Assembly (NCBI RefSeq): GCF_016056305.1
Contig: NZ_JAECZC010000035.1
Span: forward strand, 1 to 57,756
Origin: Amazonocrinis nigriterrae CENA67
Lineage (GTDB): Bacteria > Cyanobacteriota > Cyanobacteriia > Cyanobacteriales > Nostocaceae
Direction of reading: 5' to 3'
Length of the DNA: 57,756 bases
Position 1 is the first letter of the stretch. Each line of letters opens with the position of its first letter. Shown piece after piece: positions 1 to 9,274 of the stretch. The notes beneath the pieces are model-generated. The model had not been told where the DNA came from. It made no database searches and worked only from the letters and a program-made list of their open reading frames with translations. The translations under genes were made by a program, and so were the position numbers.

Positions 1-40
1 CCGCTCCCCCGCTCCCCCACTCCCCTGCTTCCTAACTCCA
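1..40. repeat. C-rich short tandem repeat at window edge
   Basis: Repeats of GCTCCCC(C) lie directly downstream of the ABC ATPase stop codon. They are of the same type as the CT-rich repeats found elsewhere in the window, for example near 33770. No gene content. Confidence 0.6.
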
Positions 41-41
41 G

Positions 42-1583
42 TCATTCCAAACCCGCCATCCAACGCCCAATTTCATCGCGGCTAGTTTGTGTAACTGGTT
101 TGAAGGCAGAAAGTTGTCCTTTATAGATTGCGCCAATGCGATCGCACAATGCAAACAATTCATCTAAATCTTCGGAAATCATTAGCACCGCTGCACCATG
201 ATCCCGTATCTCGATTAATGCTTGATGAATACTAGCAGTGGCGCTAACATCCACACCCCAAGTAGGATGTGCTGCAATCAATACTGCGGGATTTTGGGAT
301 ATTTCCCGCCCCATAATAAACTTTTGTAAGTTACCACCTGATAAACTCGCCGCAGGCATATCTATCACTGCGGGACTCACATTGAAAGCATCACAAATTC
401 TTTGAGTCCAAGCTTTTAACTTCCGAAAACGAATCCTACCACGACTTACCAATCCTTGACTGTGGGCTGTCAACAAGGCATTTTCCAGCAAACTGAAGTT
501 TGAGACTACACCCTTTTGTAGCCGTTCTTCTGGCACATATGCCAATCCCAAGCGGCGACGTTTCGCAACACCACAATCACCGATGGGCATCTCACCTAGT
601 AAAATCATTTCCGGCTGGGGACACAAAATTTCACCACTCAAAGCAGCTAAAAGTTCTGTTTGTCCGTTCCCAGCAACTCCAGCAATGCCTACAATTTCAC
701 CTATGTGAACTTGCAAATCAATGTGTTGCAACATCATCCCGTAGGGATTTTGGCTTTTCAAACACAAATTGTTAACTTGCAAGCAAACTGGCCCTAATGG
801 TTTTTCTTTTTGTTGTTTACCAGAGATTAAAGTTTGATAAAACTCTTCCCCGCCCCCTTGTTCAGAACCAATCATCAACTTTGCTAAACTTGCTGGTGTT
901 TCCTGTTGGGGGTTACACTGGGCGACAACCTGGCCTTGGCGTAGTATTGTGGCATTACTGCATAGAAATTGCACTTCTGGTAACTTATGACTGCTAAATA
1001 AAATACTGCAACCATCAGAGGCAATTTGCTGTAAAGTCGCAAAGAGTTTTTCTGTTTCTTGGGGAGTCAAAACTGCCGTTGGTTCATCTAAAATCAGCAA
1101 CTTTGTTTTGTGGTAGAGACAGCGAAGAATTTCCAGACGCTGTTTTTCTCCAACTGAGAGTGTATGGACGGGGCGATCGCACTCTATATTTAAACCGTAT
1201 GCTTCAGATAAAGTGCGAATTTTTTGACTAAGCCTTAATAAATTCCATTTTTCCTTTGGGGAAAGTGTCAGGGCAATATTTTCTGTTGCTGTTAAAGTAT
1301 CAAATAAACTAAAGTGCTGGAACACCATTCCAATGCCTAGATTTCTTGCTTGGGATGGACTATGAAGATTAATCTGCTTCCCTTCCCAAAAAATTTCTCC
1401 AGCATCAGGACGTACTAATCCATATATAATTTTCATTAAAGTACTCTTGCCTGCCCCATTTTCTCCCAATAAGGCATGAATCTCACCTGGTAGAATCGTC
1501 AAATTTACCTGTTGATTCGCCAAACAACCAGGATACGATTTACTAATATTCCTAACCTGCAACCGAGAAACTAATTGATTCAT
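42..1583 (-). CDS. BMP-family (nucleoside-type) ABC importer, duplicated ATPase subunit
   Basis: Energises uptake for a basic-membrane-protein (BMP) type importer, probably of nucleosides or related small molecules, at the inner face of the plasma membrane. The protein has two fused nucleotide-binding domains. The first has a canonical Walker A (GENGAGKST, near residue 41), an LSVGEKQR signature and Walker B LLILDEPTA. The second has a degenerate P-loop (GVAGNGQTE, no lysine) and signature LSGGNLQK, the usual asymmetry of the RbsA/YufO class. At 513 residues the length is normal. The ATG at 1583 is preferred over the GTG one codon upstream; no clear ribosome site is seen. The gene follows the BMP lipoprotein on the same strand after about 115 bp, so the permease genes are expected to the left of the window. 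Transport class is firm; the substrate is inferred. Confidence 0.9.
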   Translation of the reverse strand: MNQLVSRLQVRNISKSYPGCLANQQVNLTILPGEIHALLGENGAGKSTLMKIIYGLVRPDAGEIFWEGKQINLHSPSQARNLGIGMVFQHFSLFDTLTATENIALTLSPKEKWNLLRLSQKIRTLSEAYGLNIECDRPVHTLSVGEKQRLEILRCLYHKTKLLILDEPTAVLTPQETEKLFATLQQIASDGCSILFSSHKLPEVQFLCSNATILRQGQVVAQCNPQQETPASLAKLMIGSEQGGGEEFYQTLISGKQQKEKPLGPVCLQVNNLCLKSQNPYGMMLQHIDLQVHIGEIVGIAGVAGNGQTELLAALSGEILCPQPEMILLGEMPIGDCGVAKRRRLGLAYVPEERLQKGVVSNFSLLENALLTAHSQGLVSRGRIRFRKLKAWTQRICDAFNVSPAVIDMPAASLSGGNLQKFIMGREISQNPAVLIAAHPTWGVDVSATASIHQALIEIRDHGAAVLMISEDLDELFALCDRIGAIYKGQLSAFKPVTQTSRDEIGRWMAGLE

Positions 1584-1613
1584 CACACAGTTTTTTTTAA
1601 GTGCTGAGTGCTG

Positions 1614-1644
1614 AGTAGAGACGATTCGGCGAATCGTCTCTACT
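1614..1644. repeat. Perfect palindromic element between transporter genes
   Basis: AGTAGAGACGATTC and its exact complement flank a GGC loop, giving a 14-bp stem. It is embedded in GTGCTGA repeats. A sister copy with a 16-bp stem lies at 52058-52094, so this is a dispersed palindrome and not a gene-specific terminator. It may still weaken transcription between the lipoprotein and ATPase genes. Confidence 0.8.
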
Positions 1645-1698
1645 GCTGAGTGCTGAGTGAAAAACTAGCATTAGTCATCAGTTATTAGTGATCAATGC

Positions 1699-2841
1699 TT
1701 AAGATTTCTCTTTGGGAATTGACCCTTCAACCCCCTCAACATACCAATCCATTGCCAGTTGATCTTTATCATTTAATACTTTGCCCTTTGGCACTCGCAC
1801 CACACCCTTCTGGTCTTTCACCGGGCCATCAAAAGGATGGGCGATACCTTTAATCAATTCCTCGCGCTTGGCGTTCACTAATTGCTGTACATCAGCCGGA
1901 ATTGCTTGATTCATGGGTGAAAGATCCACCATTCCTTGGCCAATACCATCCCAAACCTCTTGCGATTTCCATGTGCCATTAATCACAGCTAAGGCTTGAT
2001 CTGTATAAAATTTACCCCACTTATTAATCGCTGATGTCAGGTGCGCTTTGGCACCAAACTTACTCATATCAGTGTTGTAGCCAAAAGCATAAATACCTTT
2101 TTCCTCAGCCAGTTGTACAGCAGCAGCAGAGTCAGTATGCTGGGTCAGCACATCTGCACCCAAATTTACTAAAGCTTGTGCTGCTTCCCTTTCTTTAGCT
2201 GGATCGTACCAACTTTGTACCCAAAGCACTCTCACTTTAGCTTGTGGATTTGTTGCCCGCAGTCCTTGGGTGAATGCACAGATGCCACGAATTACTTCGG
2301 GGATTGGGTATGCGCCAATAAAACCAATGACATTGGATTTTGTCATTTTGCCAGCAATCATGCCGGTGAGGTATCGCGTTTCTTCAAACCGTCCTAGATA
2401 AGTGCCGACATTAGCAGCACGCTTATATCCTGTACAGTGTTCAAAGAAAATATTAGGAAAATCCTTGGCAACTTTAATAGTCGGGTTCATATAGCCAAAG
2501 GAAGTTGTGAAAATTAACTTATTGCCATCTAAGGCTAGTTGGCGAATGACCCTTTCGGCGTCAGCACCTTCGTTGACACTTTCCACAAATGTAGTCTTGA
2601 CTTTATCCTGAAGATTGGACTCCATTTCTCTGCGACCTAAATCATGAGAATAAGTCCATCCAAAATCCCCCACAGGCCCTACATAAACAAATCCTACCTT
2701 TAGAGGTTCGTTAACTACGACAGGTGACGCTGAGGGCGGTACTTCCTTTTGTGAGTTAGAATTTCCACCCCGAATACAGCTAGCTAAGACCAAACCTGAC
2801 CCCGCTAAAGTAGCATACCTTAGAAACTTACGGCGCTCCAT
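1699..2841 (-). CDS. BMP-family ABC importer substrate-binding lipoprotein
   Basis: Periplasmic ligand-binding component of the importer whose ATPase follows it. From the ATG at 2841 the protein begins with a short basic segment with a twin-arginine-like pattern (RRKFLRY), a hydrophobic stretch and a lipobox (LASC), so it is probably an exported lipid-anchored protein. The body shows the BMP/PnrA pattern: KVGFVYVGPVGDFGWTYSH near the start, then the FEHCTGYK and TYLGRFEETRY segments. The longer frame to 2871 would need a TTG start and would place residues before the signal peptide, so the ATG is chosen. About 380 residues, normal for the family. BMP proteins bind nucleosides in several bacteria; that ligand is inferred here. 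Confidence 0.9.
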   Translation of the reverse strand: MERRKFLRYATLAGSGLVLASCIRGGNSNSQKEVPPSASPVVVNEPLKVGFVYVGPVGDFGWTYSHDLGRREMESNLQDKVKTTFVESVNEGADAERVIRQLALDGNKLIFTTSFGYMNPTIKVAKDFPNIFFEHCTGYKRAANVGTYLGRFEETRYLTGMIAGKMTKSNVIGFIGAYPIPEVIRGICAFTQGLRATNPQAKVRVLWVQSWYDPAKEREAAQALVNLGADVLTQHTDSAAAVQLAEEKGIYAFGYNTDMSKFGAKAHLTSAINKWGKFYTDQALAVINGTWKSQEVWDGIGQGMVDLSPMNQAIPADVQQLVNAKREELIKGIAHPFDGPVKDQKGVVRVPKGKVLNDKDQLAMDWYVEGVEGSIPKEKS

Positions 2842-3274
2842 ATTAATTGATTTTGTGTACTCTCTCAACAAGAGTTTTCTGTTTACTGGTAGTAGCAGAG
2901 ACTTCTCAAATCAGCAATTATCTGATTTTAACTTTTTGCTTTTGCCACCATACGTAGTTAAAAAGTTCAGGTAACGTAGTACAATAATGGTTATTATTAT
3001 ACAAAATTTTTGTGAAATCTCAAAAACTAAGTATTTTTTAATACAAAATTTTGATCTGCTTAATTATTAAGCATAGTGTGATAAAAAAACTTGATTATTT
3101 AGTAATTTTTAATACAAGTTATTTAGAAACAAAGTAATACTAGTTGCCCATTAAAGCAAACTTCAACAGTTATCAGTTAACGGTTAAGGGTTAATGAAGC
3201 TCTGAAGACCCTATACTTAGCTTGCTTTGAGCTAGGATTATACCATTAGCTATGCAATTTCGATATGTTTAAGC
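2842..3274. other. Intergenic region upstream of the BMP lipoprotein gene
   Basis: AT-rich and without a convincing ORF. It must hold the promoter of the leftward transporter operon. TAGCTTGCTTTGAGCTA near 3219 can form a small hairpin; nothing else is recognised. Confidence 0.5.
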
Positions 3275-3559
3275 TTAATACACATAACTCAGGTAATATG
3301 AAATACTAAAAGCAAATATAGCTAAAATAACAGGAATAATATTACTCAACTCTAATTTGCGTTTTTGAAATATTTCTAACAAAGACATTACAATAGTTAA
3401 AGGCCAAAAGATTGTTGTAATCAAAAACATCACAAAAGATAAAAATTTTTCTTCTGGAGAAGAACTAGGATGTCGCAGAGAAAATCTGAGCCAGTTGCTG
3501 AAAAAATAGCACGACATCAATAGATAACTAATAACTAAAGTTAGTTGTATTTGATTCAT
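3275..3559 (-). CDS. Small membrane protein, function unknown
   Basis: About 94 residues with three probable membrane segments: the N-terminal LVISYLLMSCYFF region, a central FVMFLITTIFWPLTIVM segment and a C-terminal IIPVILAIFAFSISYYL segment. A charged stretch (SSSPEEK) lies between the first two and FQKRKLE between the last two. The start at 3559 is set by an AAGGAG ribosome site about 9 bases upstream. The GTG three codons earlier directly abuts that site and is unlikely. The gene stands alone between two non-coding stretches. I do not recognise a family with confidence. Confidence 0.65.
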   Translation of the reverse strand: MNQIQLTLVISYLLMSCYFFSNWLRFSLRHPSSSPEEKFLSFVMFLITTIFWPLTIVMSLLEIFQKRKLELSNIIPVILAIFAFSISYYLSYVY

Positions 3560-4102
3560 TGTCAACACTCCTTAAGCTAAGCTGTTCCACATTTCAGTTG
3601 CATATAGTAGGGTGAGATACCTACATCACAAGAATTCAATGAAATTAAATCATGCAAACTAAATGTGTTTTAACTTATTTGACGATTCATCAACAATAAC
3701 CTGTATCAAGCTATTACGCAATTTGTTTGAGCAAATTTACATACTCAGTGGCTCAGCAATGGAAGGATGAAAACTTTTTCCTCTCGGTTATCGCGAATGC
3801 CGTTTTTTACTTGATTGTGAAGATATTCCTATTTAATAACTTTGAGGCTACCCTGGTATTTTCTCAATAATATAAATATTATGCAAAGTCAGAACACACA
3901 TAAATCGGTACTTGCACTGAATTTTAAACAAAAATAAACAAGCTGTGAATTATACCGTTAAATATAACTAGCCTGCTATTTGTTATGTCTAATTAAAGAC
4001 GGGTTTGATTGCTAGAATCTAAGCCAACATTAGAACATGAGAGAATTTACCACTCGTACCATAAAAATATCAAGATACATGAAACAGTTGTAATTACAGC
4101 GC
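3560..4102. other. Intergenic region, no gene seen
   Basis: AT-rich sequence with no ORF of note. It includes the promoter region of the small membrane protein gene. No structured RNA or repeat element was recognised by eye. Confidence 0.5.
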
Positions 4103-4204
4103 TTAGTCTTGGGAATCATTTTGAGGAAACAGGTAAGCGATCGCAGCCCAACCTGATGCAGTGAGTAAGCTAACCAAAAATGTAGCCAGAATAAAAGTAG
4201 TCAT
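4103..4204 (-). CDS. 33-residue single-helix membrane peptide (below usual ORF cut-off)
   Basis: A complete reading frame from ATG (4204) to TAA encodes MTTFILATFLVSLLTASGWA followed by AIAYLFPQ and an acidic tail NDSQD. It has one strongly hydrophobic helix of about 22 residues and a short polar C-terminus. This is the profile of the very small subunits of thylakoid complexes (photosystem, cytochrome b6f or NDH-1 subunits), but I cannot match it to a named one. A HIP1 octamer lies inside the frame. GGGAATT repeats begin just upstream of the start codon. Coding is inferred from composition and frame closure only. Confidence 0.5.
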   Translation of the reverse strand: MTTFILATFLVSLLTASGWAAIAYLFPQNDSQD

Positions 4205-4217
4205 ATGAAGGCTAGGT

Positions 4218-4330
4218 ATTGGGAATTGGGAATTGGGAATTGGGAATTGGTGAGCCAGCGCGGTCTTGGGGGTTTCCCCCATGAGCGACTGGCGAACCCG
4301 AAGGGGAATTGGGAATTGGGAATTGGGCTT
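4218..4330. repeat. GGGAATT heptamer repeats with an inserted dispersed module
   Basis: Tandem TTGGGAA units are interrupted by a short dispersed segment (GGTCTTGGGGGTTTCCCCC followed by an AACCCGAAG stretch) and then resume. Similar modules occur near 9150-9230 and 40070-40140. A reading frame across it is a repeat artefact. Confidence 0.8.
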
Positions 4331-4455
4331 TCTTTTTTATCTCTTTCCCAGTCCCCAGTAACCCTTTACCCCAGTCCCCAGTCCCTAATATCTTTCAACC
4401 TAGCAATTGGATATGACACAGGTGCAACCGACTTGTGACGATTGTTTGTATCTAT

Positions 4456-5577
4456 TCAAACTAAAGGTAGGAAAAAACGGAATTTACTACCAACTCCCAG
4501 TTCACTTTCTACCTGAATTTGACCGCCTTGTAATTCAACTAAACGGCGGGATATTGTTAAACCAATACCTGTTCCTCCAGAATGGCGATCGCGTGATTGA
4601 TCAGCTCGCCAAAAACGCTCAAACACATTCGGCAAATCTTTTGAGGCAATTCCAATACCTGTATCCGCAACTTCCAACCAGAGTTTAGATCCTTCAGTCC
4701 AAGCACGGAGAGTAATTGCTCCTTTGCTTGTGTATCGTACTGCATTTCCCAGCAAGTTGACTAGTACCTGTTCTGTACGGTCAATATCTGCCAGTACCAG
4801 CGGCAATTGTGATGGAAATTCTGAACGTAAAACCGGGCCATCTTCCAAAAGCTGGTCAGAAAATTTCTCTACTAATGACTCCAATAAAGGATACAAATTC
4901 ATCGGCTGTATATTAATTGGCAAATAACCAGCTTCTGCCTTGGAAAGTTCTTGTAAATCGTTGACTAAACGTTCTAAACGCTTAGTTTCTTTTGTTAATC
5001 GCTGATAAATCTCAGCAGAAGGTTCGATTTCTCCCTCAGCCAGTTCCTCTAAGTAACCGCGCACAACTGTTAGCGGTGTCCGCAGTTCATGAGTCATGTC
5101 TCCAATCAATTCGCGTCGTCGCGCTTCCACTCCTTCTAAACTCGCTGCCATGCGATTAAAACTAGCACCCAAGCGATTGAGTTCTGGAATGTCAGACAGC
5201 GGTAAACGCGCTGACAACTGACCTGCGGCAAACTTTTGTGTAATTTGTTCCATTTCTGTTAACCGCTGCATGATGCGTTTGGATACCCAATAACTCAAAC
5301 CTCCCGCAGCGCTGGTACCGACTATGACTGACCAAAGCGTACTGCGTCGCCAAGCAGTTTCAAAACCTTCAACCAGTTCAGTACGGACACCAATTAATTT
5401 CCACCCTCTGCTTTCTAAACTTTCCAAGTGCAGTACAAAAAAGCGGGGAGAAGAAACTTTACTCATGATCACAAGACTAATCACGCCTACTATCATCACC
5501 ACTAGGTGGGAGAAAAATAGACGCGATGCCAAAGGCAAGGACTTTGTCCAACGCCAACTCATCTTGGTCATCCTCAC
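4456..5577 (-). CDS. Sensor histidine kinase, HAMP type
   Basis: Membrane histidine kinase partnered with the response regulator encoded just upstream. Domains in order: an N-terminal helix (about residues 18-40), a short periplasmic loop, a second helix (about 83-100), a HAMP linker ending near ELNRLGASFNRM, a HisKA box with GDMTHELRTPL carrying the phospho-acceptor His, and a HATPase domain with the N box (LLGNAVRYTSKG), G1 (VADTGIGI), F box (FERFWRAD) and G2 (GGTGIGL). The GTG start at 5577 overlaps the regulator stop codon (GTGA), suggesting translational coupling; ATGs 2 and 5 codons on are alternatives. The short sensor loop gives no clue to the signal. Confidence 0.9.
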   Translation of the reverse strand: MRMTKMSWRWTKSLPLASRLFFSHLVVMIVGVISLVIMSKVSSPRFFVLHLESLESRGWKLIGVRTELVEGFETAWRRSTLWSVIVGTSAAGGLSYWVSKRIMQRLTEMEQITQKFAAGQLSARLPLSDIPELNRLGASFNRMAASLEGVEARRRELIGDMTHELRTPLTVVRGYLEELAEGEIEPSAEIYQRLTKETKRLERLVNDLQELSKAEAGYLPINIQPMNLYPLLESLVEKFSDQLLEDGPVLRSEFPSQLPLVLADIDRTEQVLVNLLGNAVRYTSKGAITLRAWTEGSKLWLEVADTGIGIASKDLPNVFERFWRADQSRDRHSGGTGIGLTISRRLVELQGGQIQVESELGVGSKFRFFLPLV

Positions 5578-6284
5578 ATCACGGGGGAGTCTTCAAATTT
5601 ATAACCGACCCCAACAACAGTTTTAATAAAAGTAGGATTAGCAGGGTCAGGCTCAATTTTTTTGCGTAATCGAGCTACATGAGTATCTACTACCCGCTCA
5701 TCACCAAAAAAATTATCACCCCAAAGTTTATCAATTAGCTGGCTGCGGTTCCAAACTCGACCAGGATGGCTGACAAAAGTACTTAACAAGTTAAATTCTA
5801 GGGTAGTTAAGTCCAAAGTTTCTGGTTCTTGAGAATCCATCTGACGACTGGCAGTGTATTGATCTAAATCCACTATAAAGTGTTGGGTACGATTGAGTTG
5901 ATGTTGTCCTCCTTGACGGAGGCTACGCCGCAATAGCGCCCGCACTCTAGCAACCAACTCTCTAGGGCTGAAGGGTTTAACCATGTAGTCATCAGCACCA
6001 GTAGATAAGCCAATGACGCGATCGATTTCCTCGCCTTTAGCAGTCAGCATTAAAATATAAGGGTCTTTTACACCAGGTTTCTGACGAATTCTCGCACAAA
6101 CTTCCAGTCCATCTAATCCAGGAATCATTAAATCTAAGATAATTAAATCTGGTGGTTGATCCTGAAACATATGCAAAGCGTTGACACCATCACGGCTAAT
6201 GCGACAGGAAAATCCTTCTTTTTCTAAAGTACGTTGGATTAATTGAGCAATTTCTGATTCATCCTCAACAATTAAAATATCCAT
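5574..6284 (-). CDS. OmpR-family response regulator
   Basis: DNA-binding response regulator of 236 residues. The N-terminal receiver has the acidic pair in VEDES, the phospho-acceptor Asp51 in IILDLMIPG, the Thr in LTAKG and the Lys in MVKPFS. The C-terminal half is a winged helix (TLEFNLLSTFVSHPGRVWNR, then VDTHVARLRKKIEPDP). It is the first gene of a two-gene operon with the coupled kinase. The target genes and signal cannot be read from the sequence; auto-regulation is common for this class but not shown here. Confidence 0.92.
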   Translation of the reverse strand: MDILIVEDESEIAQLIQRTLEKEGFSCRISRDGVNALHMFQDQPPDLIILDLMIPGLDGLEVCARIRQKPGVKDPYILMLTAKGEEIDRVIGLSTGADDYMVKPFSPRELVARVRALLRRSLRQGGQHQLNRTQHFIVDLDQYTASRQMDSQEPETLDLTTLEFNLLSTFVSHPGRVWNRSQLIDKLWGDNFFGDERVVDTHVARLRKKIEPDPANPTFIKTVVGVGYKFEDSPVM

Positions 6285-6324
6285 CTTGATCAGGATTAAG
6301 TAAAATACGCAGAGTTAAGTATAA

Positions 6325-6412
6325 GCCAAGAGTTAGGAGTTAGGAGTTAAGAGTTAGGAGTAATTATTTTTGTCTCCCTCATCTCCCTCATCTCCCTCAT
6401 CTCCCTCATTCC
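6325..6412. repeat. GAGTTAG and CTCCCTCAT tandem repeats
   Basis: Two short-repeat types sit back to back between the response regulator and the NYN gene: degenerate AGTTAGG/AGAGTTA units, then five CTCCCTCAT-type nonamers. The nonamer reappears as its complement near 50456-50500. Confidence 0.75.
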
Positions 6413-6439
6413 CCCTACTATGTAACATTCAATGGAGAG

Positions 6440-7150
6440 TTACAGATTGGAATTAGACAGCGTTCGATAATTGTAGCCTGGGTAAGAATCCTTTTGAATG
6501 TGATGCTTGATGCTATCGATGTCAAGGAAGTAATCAGCAACATCAATCAGGCTGTCGCTGGTCATCGTCCGTAGACTCACCACTTCAACCCTAGCTCCTT
6601 TGCTAGTAACAGCATCAACAGCATAAGCTAAATCTCCATCCCCACTGACTAAAACCGCAGTATCGTAGTGGGGAGCTAGAGTGATCATATCAACGGCAAT
6701 CTCTACATTCAAATTGGGTTTTTTGGAATTATCTGTCAGTTGAACTTCTTTGGTAACTACACGATAACCATTCCGACGCATCCAAAATAGAAAACCTTGT
6801 TGCTTTTCATTGGCGCGTGGACGTGTGGCAGTTTGTCGTGAAATATCAACTGTTGTGTAGAAGAAAGCACGCAACAGCCTGGAGTCAGCAGTTAAACGAC
6901 AAAGCAATTTCAGATAGTCGATTTCAATGCCAAGTTGCAAAGCTGCATGAAACAAGTTTACACCATCAATAAAAATAGCTACTCGACCACGGTTTGAGCC
7001 ATCGATTATGGAACTGTCAGCCATTGGCTCTTTTTTGTTGGTATCTTCACATTTGATACCATTTTTTAACAGGATTTTTCCTGATAAATGCGTTTCTTGT
7101 TCAAGGCGTTTATATGCATTTTTTGCCTTGCTGCCAGTAGTGATAGTCAT
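6440..7150 (-). CDS. NYN-domain (LabA/DUF88-like) protein
   Basis: Predicted PIN-like nuclease-fold protein. The NYN core runs from about residue 55 with an acidic metal-site pattern: FIDGVNLFHAA, a central acidic strand (VEIAVDMITLA) and VSGDGDLAYAVDAV. LabA-type members in cyanobacteria act in clock output or RNA metabolism; this one's role is unknown. The start is uncertain. The listed start has an AGGAG site only about 3 bases away, while a second ATG at residue 43 (MADSS) lies just before the conserved domain without a ribosome site. The N-terminal 42 residues are basic and low in homology features. Confidence 0.8.
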   Translation of the reverse strand: MTITTGSKAKNAYKRLEQETHLSGKILLKNGIKCEDTNKKEPMADSSIIDGSNRGRVAIFIDGVNLFHAALQLGIEIDYLKLLCRLTADSRLLRAFFYTTVDISRQTATRPRANEKQQGFLFWMRRNGYRVVTKEVQLTDNSKKPNLNVEIAVDMITLAPHYDTAVLVSGDGDLAYAVDAVTSKGARVEVVSLRTMTSDSLIDVADYFLDIDSIKHHIQKDSYPGYNYRTLSNSNL

Positions 7151-8060
7151 TGACTCCTCTAGATTTTAAATAGGGAAAGGCTTGTAGGTGAATTGGCAAT
7201 GATTCATCAAAAAACCGACATAGAATCCAATTGATTACCAAGCCTTAAGAACTTTAAGTATGCTGATGTTTTAGCTTTGTAATCAGCTAAAATATCTCAA
7301 TTGCACAATCACTGATTACAGTTTTTGGCTGTTAATAGTTACAAATTAACAGTCAACAGTCAACATGATTAAATATGCAACTTTTATGTTGAACGGCTTA
7401 AATGGTATTTAGTCATACCATTTATTTTTGAAGATGCGCTTATAGGACTTACGCAAAACAACACGCTATGCAGGATAATTCATGAATTACCCCTACATTA
7501 ATCAAGCGCAACCTACATACAATTGGTATAACTAGGTGTAAATACACTCAAATCGTGTTAATTGTGCAGATTCCAAAGATTAACGCCGTAGAGCTTTTAG
7601 CTTTTGTCAGAGTCGGTTTTACGAGATATTCCCTTTGCCTACAGAGATGCTACTTTTTATCTATCTCTACTCCACGTTAACTTGCTACAGAATGCCAGCA
7701 CTAGGTACAGGCAGCTGCTTGTGAAGGTAGAGTTAGATTGAGCCTTCGGCATTTATTTGTATTGTACATCTATATGGGATAAAGCTCAATTCATGCTTGA
7801 TTGATATATGCATATCCTGATATTTTTTGCTAAAATTGACTAATATATTAGTAATAATAAAAAACAATTTATTAATGATTTTTTAATGTAAAAAAATGTG
7901 ATAAGAATTAGGGTGTAGAATATAGGGGATAAAGCAAAAATTGTATTTTTGTACACCCTGCCCCGCAGCCAACTGGGTACAAAGCAAACACTAATTTATT
8001 GTCCCTACACCCTACACCTAACCCTCCACAGCCTTCTTGTTAACTAGTAATTAGCGATGG
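7151..8060. other. Long intergenic region, no gene seen
   Basis: About 0.9 kb of AT-rich DNA between the NYN and murQ genes. It contains a GGACTTACGCA motif common in cyanobacterial spacers (7446) and CCCTACACC-type repeats near 7955-8020. No ORF with coding character and no tRNA-like fold was found. Confidence 0.5.
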
Positions 8061-8987
8061 TCAGGGTTGATTGCTGTTTTTGTAGCTTTCAACAGCTTCT
8101 CGGAGATTACCTTGATGTTCTGACAGCAGTCGATCGCCTGCATCTTTTTCCAAACCAGTCCAGTGCATCAACAGCGCTAGCTTGACCCACTTACCGCTAC
8201 GTTCTAGTATGAAACCAGCGGCTTCACGACTTAAGCCTGTGAGGTCTTGTAAAATTCGCAAAGCGCGATCGCGCAATTTTTGATTTGTTACTGCTACATC
8301 CACCATACGATTGCCATAAACTTTGCCTAGTTTGACCATCACCCCGGTAGACAGGATATTTAAAGTTAACTTCGTTGCTGTACCAGCTTTCAAGCGAGTT
8401 GAACCAGCTAGCACTTCTGGCCCAGTCAACAGCCGGATATCAATATCAGCCTCAAATTGAACTTGTGTCGCAGGAACACAGGCGATAAATATAGTCATGG
8501 CTCCCCTTTGTCGAGCGGCATTCAGCGCACCGTGAACAAAAGGTGTAGTACCGCCAGCAGTAATGCCCACTACTACATCTAGTTGTGTAACATGTCTAGT
8601 AGCGATCGCTGTTTCTCCGTCTTCAGCACGGTCTTCTAAATCTTCTGAACTGCGTACCAGTGCGCCAGCACCACCAGCAATAATTCCCTGTACTAATTCT
8701 GGTGGCGTGCAAAAAGTAGGTGGACATTCCGCTGCATCTAACACCCCTAATCTGCCACTTGTGCCAGCACCAATATAAAACAAGCGTCCCCCTTGGCGCA
8801 AACGCTCGGCAGTTCGGTCAATGGCTTGAGCCAACTGAATTTTAGCGGCAGCTACCGCTTCAACTGCCTTCGAGTCTTCGCTATTGAAAAGTTCTACAAA
8901 TTCTAAAGAGCTGAGCTGGTCTAAGTTCAGACTGTTAGGATTTACTTGTTCGGTCAAAAGATGCCCGCGTTCCTGCAAATTTGTCAT
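8061..8987 (-). CDS. murQ: N-acetylmuramic acid 6-phosphate etherase MurQ
   Basis: Cleaves the lactyl ether of MurNAc 6-phosphate to give GlcNAc 6-phosphate in peptidoglycan recycling; cytoplasmic. About 308 residues, normal for MurQ. The SIS domain carries the signature YIGAGTSGRLGVLDAAECPP with the catalytic-region Glu, then SSEDLEDRAEDG, ITAGGTTPFVHGAL and GSTRLKAGTATK. The start is taken at the ATG at 8987 because the upstream TTG (9008) lies inside a GTCAGTT repeat tract. No anhMurNAc kinase or MurNAc transporter lies next to it. nagB in the same window (44.6 kb) is also an amino-sugar enzyme but is far away. Confidence 0.95.
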   Translation of the reverse strand: MTNLQERGHLLTEQVNPNSLNLDQLSSLEFVELFNSEDSKAVEAVAAAKIQLAQAIDRTAERLRQGGRLFYIGAGTSGRLGVLDAAECPPTFCTPPELVQGIIAGGAGALVRSSEDLEDRAEDGETAIATRHVTQLDVVVGITAGGTTPFVHGALNAARQRGAMTIFIACVPATQVQFEADIDIRLLTGPEVLAGSTRLKAGTATKLTLNILSTGVMVKLGKVYGNRMVDVAVTNQKLRDRALRILQDLTGLSREAAGFILERSGKWVKLALLMHWTGLEKDAGDRLLSEHQGNLREAVESYKNSNQP

Positions 8988-8998
8988 TTGTCCTTTAT

Positions 8999-9268
8999 CC
9001 TCTGTCAATTGTCAGTTGTCAGTTGTCAGTTGTCAGTTACTTAATCAGTAATGACCCTTCGGGTGACCCTCCTACGTCGAAGATCGCTCTTGAGATCGTC
9101 AGTTGCTCATGGGAGAAACCACGCCAGATGATCCACTTGGTGAGGCAGTCGCAGTCTTGGCGGCTTCCGCCGATTGCGTTAGCGACGCAGGAGCGTCACT
9201 GCCAAACCCGAAGGGGGAAACCCCAAGACCGTACTCCACTGACTAATGACCACTGACTAATGACCAAT
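8999..9268. repeat. GTCAGTT repeats and mosaic dispersed modules upstream of murQ
   Basis: Four to five GTCAGTT heptamers, then a GC-rich mosaic containing CAGTCTTGGCGGCTTCCGCC and GGGGGAAACCCCAAGACCG, then ACTGACTAATGACC units. The modules resemble those at 4255 and 40070. No coding content; any frame across it is an artefact. Confidence 0.75.
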
Positions 9269-9274
9269 GACTAA

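Noticed and set aside
4205-4438. 77-codon plus-strand ORF
   Set aside because: Made of GGGAATT repeats and a dispersed module; reads as repetitive ELGIGNW-type residues.
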